A DNA stretch of 64,000 nucleotides from Cololabis saira. Its lineage: Eukaryota > Chordata > Actinopteri > Beloniformes > Belonidae. This document shows, one piece after another, positions 58,256 through 64,000 of the stretch; the stretch's first letter is position 1, and the number at the start of each line of letters is the position of its first letter. The notes under the pieces were generated by a model. That model was given only the letters and a program-made list of their open reading frames with translations. It was not told where the DNA came from and did no database searches. Location of the stretch: positions 4,364,125 through 4,428,124 of the forward strand of contig NC_084599.1 in the NCBI RefSeq assembly GCF_033807715.1, given 5' to 3'. Both the position numbers and the translations under genes were made by a program.

Positions 58256-59655
58256 ACAGGTTCCATCATTGTGATTGACAGGTTCCACCGTTGTGATTGA
58301 CAGGTTCCATTGTTGTGATTGACAGGTTCCATGGTTGTGATTGACAGGTTCCATCTTTGTGATTGACAGGTTCCATCTTTGTGATTGACAGGTTCCATCG
58401 TTGTGATTGACAGGTTCCATCGTTGTGATTGACAGGTTCCATCGTTGAGATTGACAGGTTCCATTTTTGTGATTGACAGGTTCCATTGTTGTGATTGACA
58501 GGTTCCATGGTTGTGATTGACAGGTTCCATGGTTGTGATTGACAGGTTACATTGTTGTGATTGACAGGTTCCATGGTTGTGATTGACAGGTTACATTGTT
58601 GTGATTGACAGGTTCCATGGTGGTGATTGACAGGTTCCATTGTTGTGATTGACAGGTTCCATGGTGGTGATTGACAGGTTCCATGGTTGTGATTGACAGG
58701 TTACATTGTTGTGATTGACAGGTTCCATGGTTGTGATTGACAGGTTACATTGTTGTGATTGACAGGTTCCATGGTTGTGATTGACAGGTTCCATTGTTGT
58801 GATTGACAGGTTCCATGGTGGTGATTGACAGGTTCCATGGTTGTGATTGACAGGTTACATTGTTGTGATTGACAGGTTCCATGGTTGTGATTGACAGGTT
58901 ACATTGTTGTGATTGACAGGTTCCACCATGGTTGCGATTGACAGGTTCCATGGTTGTGATTGACAGGTTCCATCATGGTTGTGATTGACAGGTTACATTG
59001 TTGTGATTGACAGGTTACATTGTTGTGATTGACAGGTTCCATAATTGTGATTGACAGGTTCCATGGTTGTGATTGACAGGTTCCAGGGTTGTGATTGACA
59101 GGTTCCATGGTTGCGATTGACAGGTTCCATGGTTGTGATTGACAGGTTCCATAATTGTGATTGACAGGTTCCATGGTTGTGATTGACAGGTTCCATCATG
59201 GTTGTGATTGACAGGTTACATTGTTGTGATTGACAGGTTACATTGTTGTGATTGACAGGTTCCATAATTGTGATTGACAGGTTCCATGGTTGTGATTGAC
59301 AGGTTCCATCATGGTTGTGATTGACAGGTTCCATGGTTGTGATTGACAGGTTCCATGGTTGTGATTGACAGGTTCCATCATGGTTGTGATTGACAGGTTC
59401 CATGGTTGTGATTGACAGGTTCCATGGTGGTGATTGACAGGTTCCATGGTTGTGATTGACAGGTTCCATTGTTGTGATTGACAGGTTCCATGGTGGTGAT
59501 TGACAGGTTCCATGGTTGTGATTGACAGGTTCCATTGTTGTGATTGACAGGTTCCATCATGGTTGTGATTGACAGGTTCCATCATTGTGATTGACAGTTT
59601 CCATGGTTGTGATTGACAGGTTCCATGGTTGTGATTGACAGGTTACATTGTTGTG
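58256..59655. repeat. 22-bp minisatellite, main block
   Basis: About 63 units of GATTGACAGGTTCCATGGTTGT with GGTTACATTGTTGT variants and occasional 3-4 bp insertions (CATCATGG). Longer groups of units recur, which indicates amplification of blocks. All minus-strand frames of 60-180 codons here are artefacts. Confidence 0.97.
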
Positions 59656-59727
59656 TCTGCCCTGCTGCTTTTTGTCCTGTCTTGTCTTCAGAGTCTCTCC
59701 TTTTCACTCCTCTGAAACTCTACAATC

Positions 59728-60198
59728 ATGGAATTGATTAACTGGACCCTCAGTACCATTGACCAAATTTTTGCAACAAGAAGCCAGGGGGTAAGGGAGC
59801 CCTCCTGCCCCGACGGAACATTTTTTGCTGGCTATACGATGGACTCCTATAAGAACTGGCGCCCTTTGTGCCTCAAAATTTTATCTGTTGAGGATGTTGA
59901 GGACGCCTTCATAATTGGATTTATGATAGCAGGATTTCTCCTAATTGGAGTGGGGATCTTCCTGGCCTATCGACAATCGCGGAAGGCTGCGGGGGCCGTT
60001 CTGGCCCTCTCTGAGCTGCCCGAAGCTGCTGAAGGATTGAGCACGGGACTCAGCACTCAGACTGTAATGCTGGGAGAGCAGGGCCGCAAGCTGGATGCGA
60101 TTCTTGAACAGAATCGTAGGCTAGCAGGGGTCTTTGAGCTCTATAACAAGATGGAGAAAACCTGGGAGAAGCTGGGCACCCGGCTTGGCGGGGACTGA
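59728..60198 (+). CDS. Predicted single-pass membrane protein, 156 codons, unknown family
   Basis: The ATG has a strong context (A at -3, G at +4) and the frame is uninterrupted to TGA. Residues 1-59 are polar with one N-glycosylation sequon (N5-W-T) and two cysteines (C27, C48). Residues about 60-81 form one hydrophobic helix (FIIGFMIAGFLLIGVGIFLA), followed by a positive stop-transfer segment (YRQSRK). Residues about 115-150 are charged and likely helical or coiled (LDAILEQNRRLAGVFELYNK). This suggests an N-out, C-in type III or cleavage-free topology. No known domain was recognised. It is single-exon, has ordinary codon composition and is not part of the surrounding repeat. It could be a transposon accessory or envelope-like gene, or a retrocopied host gene. 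Confidence 0.6.
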   Translation: MELINWTLSTIDQIFATRSQGVREPSCPDGTFFAGYTMDSYKNWRPLCLKILSVEDVEDAFIIGFMIAGFLLIGVGIFLAYRQSRKAAGAVLALSELPEAAEGLSTGLSTQTVMLGEQGRKLDAILEQNRRLAGVFELYNKMEKTWEKLGTRLGGD

Positions 60199-60850
60199 TC
60201 ACAAATTCGTCTGAGCGGAGTATTGATTGATTGAGGATCCAGAAGGAAAAAGCAGACGGAAAATTACCGAGCTGCCTGCAAATTGTTGATTAGTTTTTGG
60301 CCTTGAAGGAGCGGCTGGCAAGCCTCTCCGCTATAATCTCCCAGGAGGAATGTAAACATGACGCTCTGCACCCAACCTAACCCTCCCCCTTCCCAAAACA
60401 TCTGAGGATCCTGACTCCCAGAACTGTACCGCTGTTCGATAACATCAAGGACGCTTGGCTACTCTCGGGGAGAAAGGTCGTCGGTCTTACCGCGTTCACA
60501 TACACACTGACACACACACACCTCCCTCTCCCCATCCAACCGCCTTCCTGGCTCCCTCTCTTATCAGCCCCTCCCGACAAGGACGTCCGGGTTTGAGCGC
60601 CAGCTACCCGGCCCTCACTTGGATGAACTGTGCCGGGACCACCCCCCCCCCCCCCCCGACTTGCCCACCCCCAATCACCCACATGCAAGTCCTGTGACGT
60701 CTGTGCTTCGTGTCTGCGAGGTGTTTTTTTGCAACTTGATATTGTGTATTGTATGATATTCAATGTGAAGATGTATTTTTTTTCTCCTCCCCCCCTATCC
60801 CAGTGTTACCCTTGGAAAACAGGCGCATAATTCCATCAGTGCCGCCGCCG
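60199..60850 (+). other. Downstream region of the membrane-protein ORF
   Basis: Resembles a 3'UTR: C-rich, with a C-run near 60640-60656 and CACACACAC. No polyadenylation signal of the standard form was found. No further ORF has support. Confidence 0.4.
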
Positions 60851-60975
60851 AGTTCCATGGTTGTGATTGACAGGTTACATTGTTGTGATTGACAGGTTCC
60901 ACCGTTGTGATTGACAGGTTCCATGGTTGTGATTGACAGGTTACATTGTTGTGATTGACAGGTTACATTGTTGTG
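60851..60975. repeat. 22-bp minisatellite, right block
   Basis: About six units in the same orientation as 58256-59655, ending at GTTGTGAACTTTT. Confidence 0.95.
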
Positions 60976-61704
60976 AACTTTTACAAATTATAGGCAAATT
61001 TGACAAAACAGTTGCACAGAAAATTTCAGATAATCCAACAAATGCCAAGTAACGTAACTGAAGTCATGAAAATCAATAATTTTCTTAGCAACCCGACGTA
61101 TCAGTCAAGCTCCCCCTTAGCACCGGGAGAGAAAAAATCCTGGCGCCCTGCCTGACACTATATGAATAAAATTGAATTGAATTCAAGCCTAAAATGTAAA
61201 AAATGATCAAATTGATGCATATTAACAAATGAAAATAAGTTAAGGTGGAAAGACAATGTTGCATACCTGCTCCAAAGAAAATCAGTATGAGAATCCATAT
61301 ATATTTTAATTCTCACAACTTTTTCCGAGTTTTGTGAAAGCAAAACGATGAATGTACAATTTTATGCCATAGAAGCCAATAAGGCATCATGGCTCATTGT
61401 TCCTTATGGGATAGTAGTCACAACACAGCAACACTGCTGGAAACCAGCAACCAGCCAATACCAACTCCAGCAACAAATTTAGTTTTCATTGAATTGCTTT
61501 TCATTATTTACTGCAGTGTAGAAACTGGATTCTTTGCACTCTGCATCTGTTGTGTAATTTGATTTATTTCCAATAGGAATTCCTTATATATCATTTAATC
61601 ACCATCATATTGCATATGTCTTTCATTTTACTATCTCCCACCTACAAACTATTTACTCTCGTCCTCTCAAGATCTGTAGTTATAACACAATAAACAACAA
61701 TAAT
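60976..61704. other. No recognisable gene; short retroposon tail
   Basis: A CTATATGAATAAAATTGAAT tail lies at 61150-61180. The rest is AT-rich with nothing recognised. Confidence 0.4.
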
Positions 61705-62602
61705 TAAAGCTGCAAGCAGCAATGAATGGGCCGTCGCACCCTTGTGCACATTCAGGCTGCAATGGAAGCGCTTGTATGACTTACATGTAGATTCTTCAGG
61801 CCTGGACATTTAGCGGATGACACCACCCACAACTCTCTGTATCAAACCATTCAAAAGTTATGGCAGAAAGTGGGAACTATCAGATATCGACCAATCAGAA
61901 GAAGGGGCGGGGCTAAGTTGCACCAATTATGTTCAAGGACTCAAAACTGAGTCAGATGACACCACCCACGAGTCTTTATGTCAAACCATTCAAAAGTTAT
62001 GCCAGAAAATAGGAACTATCAAATATGGACCAATCAGATGAAGGGGGGGGGCGCGCTTTTTGGCGTCTATCGTCGCCACGGTAACACGTTTGACTGAGAA
62101 AAGTAATGCGCGTCGTTGCAGGATGGAGACGCACATTTTGATGTACAACACACCTGGGTGCACGTTACGGTTCTGGCCGCATTAACGGCCGAAGAAATGG
62201 CATAAATTGTGCCAAAATTACACGATTAATTCAAAATGGCCGACTTCCTGTTGGGTTTCAACCATGGCGCCAAGAGACTTTTCTTTAAGTTGTGACATGA
62301 GACAGGTGTGTACCGATGTTCGTGCATGTACGTCAAACCGTATTGTGGGGCTTGAGGCACAAAGTTTTCTAGGGGGCGCTGTTGAGCCATTAGGCCACGC
62401 CCATTAATGCAAACCATTAAATATCACATTTTTCGCCAGGCCTGGCTTTTGTGCAAAATTTGGTAACTTTTGGGGCACGTTTAGGGGGAAAAAGGCCCTC
62501 ATTTCGTCAGAAGAAAAACGAGGATAAAAACAAAAACAAAAACGAGAAAAATTTCTACAGATACAATAGGGCCTTCGCACTGTCAGTGCTCGGGCCCTAA
62601 TA
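61705..62602 (+). mobile_element. Unclassified dispersed repeat, copy 3
   Basis: Same ends as 53341-54188 (TAAAGCTGCAAGCAGC... and GCTCGGGCCCTAATAA). It carries the doubled CAAACCATTCAAAAGTTATG block and is the longest of the three copies. Confidence 0.82.
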
Positions 62603-63464
62603 ACGTGGTTCATTCAAAAATTATGTACCTTCTGTAACATGAGTGGCCCAGTGCTCTGCAGGTTTTAGATGTTCCTGCTCCAGCACATCCTGGTAGAAAT
62701 GACTGTCATTAACAGACTTATGCAGACCTGGATGAACATTTGAATTTAAATCGGATGTGTTTAAGACGTGAAACATATGAAAACCTGGAGGACAGCAAAC
62801 CTGCGGCCCTTGAGGACTGGAGTCTGAGACCCCTGGTCTAGAGCTGATTCTAATTAATGGTCATGGTCAGGGGAAACCTCCTAAACACGCTGGATAGGGG
62901 CGTGGAGGACCAGCATTGGCCACCCCTGTTGTACATGTTATGAGGGTCAACCCATCCGAATATATCACCACAGAGCAGAAATACTAATATTTTGGAATTT
63001 AAAACTTGGCTGCATAATTTTAAAAGGAATAAAAGATGAAGCGGGCCATTTACTTCTAGTAAGACATTTAAATATTTATCTCAGAGTCTGTAAGGGAGGA
63101 TGCCCCTGCAGGAGAAAATGATGACCCATCACTCCAGTATTCAACATGCAAACGTATATATTGTACATGATTGTAAAACTACTACTACTAAAAATATTTT
63201 TTCATTATCCCAGGCACGTCTTGCTTGTGATCACCAGCTCCCTGGTCTTCACTTCCGGTCCTCGTGGGCCAGTGTCCTGCACGTTTTAGATGTTTCTCTA
63301 CTTCAGCACACCGTGATACAAATGTGACGAAATGTAACAAAATGGCCAATTTGCAAAGTCTGCCAAAACATTCCTTCTGAATTAAAAATCTATAAAACTC
63401 AAGATGACAAGAGGGTTTCGGTTTTCACTACATGAAAAGATTTCCTCTAAAAGGGAAAAAGTTA
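62603..63464. other. Upstream sequence with degenerate MITE ends
   Basis: CTTGAGGACTGGAGTCTGAG near 62800 and GGAGGACCAGCATTGGCCAC near 62905 resemble the 13711-13926 MITE. Otherwise nothing recognised. Confidence 0.4.
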
Positions 63465-64000
63465 GTTACGCAGGGGGTTACGTTCCAAAAAGAATCCGTG
63501 ATAAGTGAAATCCGCAAAGTAGCAACCTTTTTTTTTTAATTATTATTATACAAGGCTTTAAATTGCGTAGATGAGCCCCGCCCCACCACGACCCGATTAA
63601 TTGGATTTGAACGGGAGAAAATGAAAAATGATTATGAAAAAAAAATACAATAAGTACAGTAGGACAAATTGTGACTGGCGTGTATTTCCCTGCTCTTCTG
63701 ATGCTGCTGCATCCTGACTTGCTCTGTAACGTCTTTTTCTTCTAAAGCCGCGGTGCAGGTGTGTTTTTTCCAGAGAAGAACATAGTTATGTTTCGTTGTC
63801 GCTCTTTTTTCTTCTGGACAAAAAGATTCTTATAAACCGACATGCCACCATGGATTATATCTGAGACTGTAATGAACGATTCATGAAAGTTCCTGTTCTT
63901 GAGCTGCTGCTGAAGCTCATTGGCCGTTCTCAGCTTGTTGCTAAGCAACCAACGTTATTGACACAGGAAGTGAAGAAGCAGAGACTGTTTAGCCAATCAG
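63465..64000. mobile_element. Second copy of the pogo-like MITE, cut by the window end
   Basis: From GGGGGTTACGTTCCAAAAAG (63475) to the window end it follows 8505-9035 closely, including CGCGGTGCAGG and TTGCTAAGCAACCAACGTTA. The outermost left end is degraded. Confidence 0.75.

Larger units (their letters stand above)
59656..60850 (+). other. 1.2-kb coding insertion interrupting the minisatellite
   Basis: The array stops within a unit at 59655 and resumes at about 60851. The inserted sequence has a short leader, one intact ORF and about 650 bp of C-rich downstream sequence ending near GCCGCCGCCGAG. No terminal repeats, poly(A) tail or target duplication were found. Confidence 0.75.

Noticed and set aside
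57396..59585. Many minus-strand ORFs of MEPVNHNHGTCQSQ type
   Set aside because: All frames of the 22-bp array give the same 22-residue peptide; no conserved start, stop or domain.

Overview
The window is teleost fish genomic DNA, probably percomorph. The evidence is vertebrate exon-intron structure, fish-type transposons, tRNA-derived SINEs and LINE tails, long micro- and minisatellites and vertebrate telomere-type (CCCTAA) tracts. The species cannot be named from the sequence.

One host gene is clear. It lies on the minus strand and enters the window at its 5' end: a LAR-type receptor protein tyrosine phosphatase, best matched to ptprf. Five exons splice in a consistent phase: signal peptide (45783-45876, with 5'UTR to 45957), the two halves of Ig domain 1 (40834-40979 and 35278-35419), the Ig1-Ig2 linker with the first half of Ig2 (30581-30769), and the second half of Ig2 (14760-14870). 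The introns are about 4.8, 5.4, 4.5 and 15.7 kb. The gene continues past base 1 through an intron of more than 14.7 kb. The fourth donor is GC, not GT, and sits where LAR-family genes insert the alternative mini-exon A.

Almost everything else is repeats. Bases 1-14,759 (intron 5) hold the end of an LTR retrotransposon, a broken LINE, a SINE, three foldback elements and a minisatellite. Intron 4 (14,871-30,580) holds a nested hAT pair, a single-LTR element inside a minisatellite, a Harbinger derivative, a THAP-domain remnant, a 43-bp satellite and a GGAA/TTCC tract beside the GC donor. Introns 1-3 (30,770-45,782) hold telomere-like arrays, a LINE 3' end, several hAT and Harbinger elements and a second single-LTR element. 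The region upstream of the signal exon (45,958-64,000) holds palindromic elements, two TTAA-flanked elements with others nested inside, a 22-bp minisatellite interrupted twice, and an intact 156-codon ORF for a predicted single-pass membrane protein of unknown family (59,728-60,198).

Most long reading frames here are translations of tandem repeats and are not genes. The items most worth a second look are the foldback family whose arms are built from 20-bp tandem repeats, one copy of which carries a helix-turn-helix transposase fragment; the GC-AG intron; the membrane-protein ORF inside the minisatellite; and two single-LTR elements that end at the same base.
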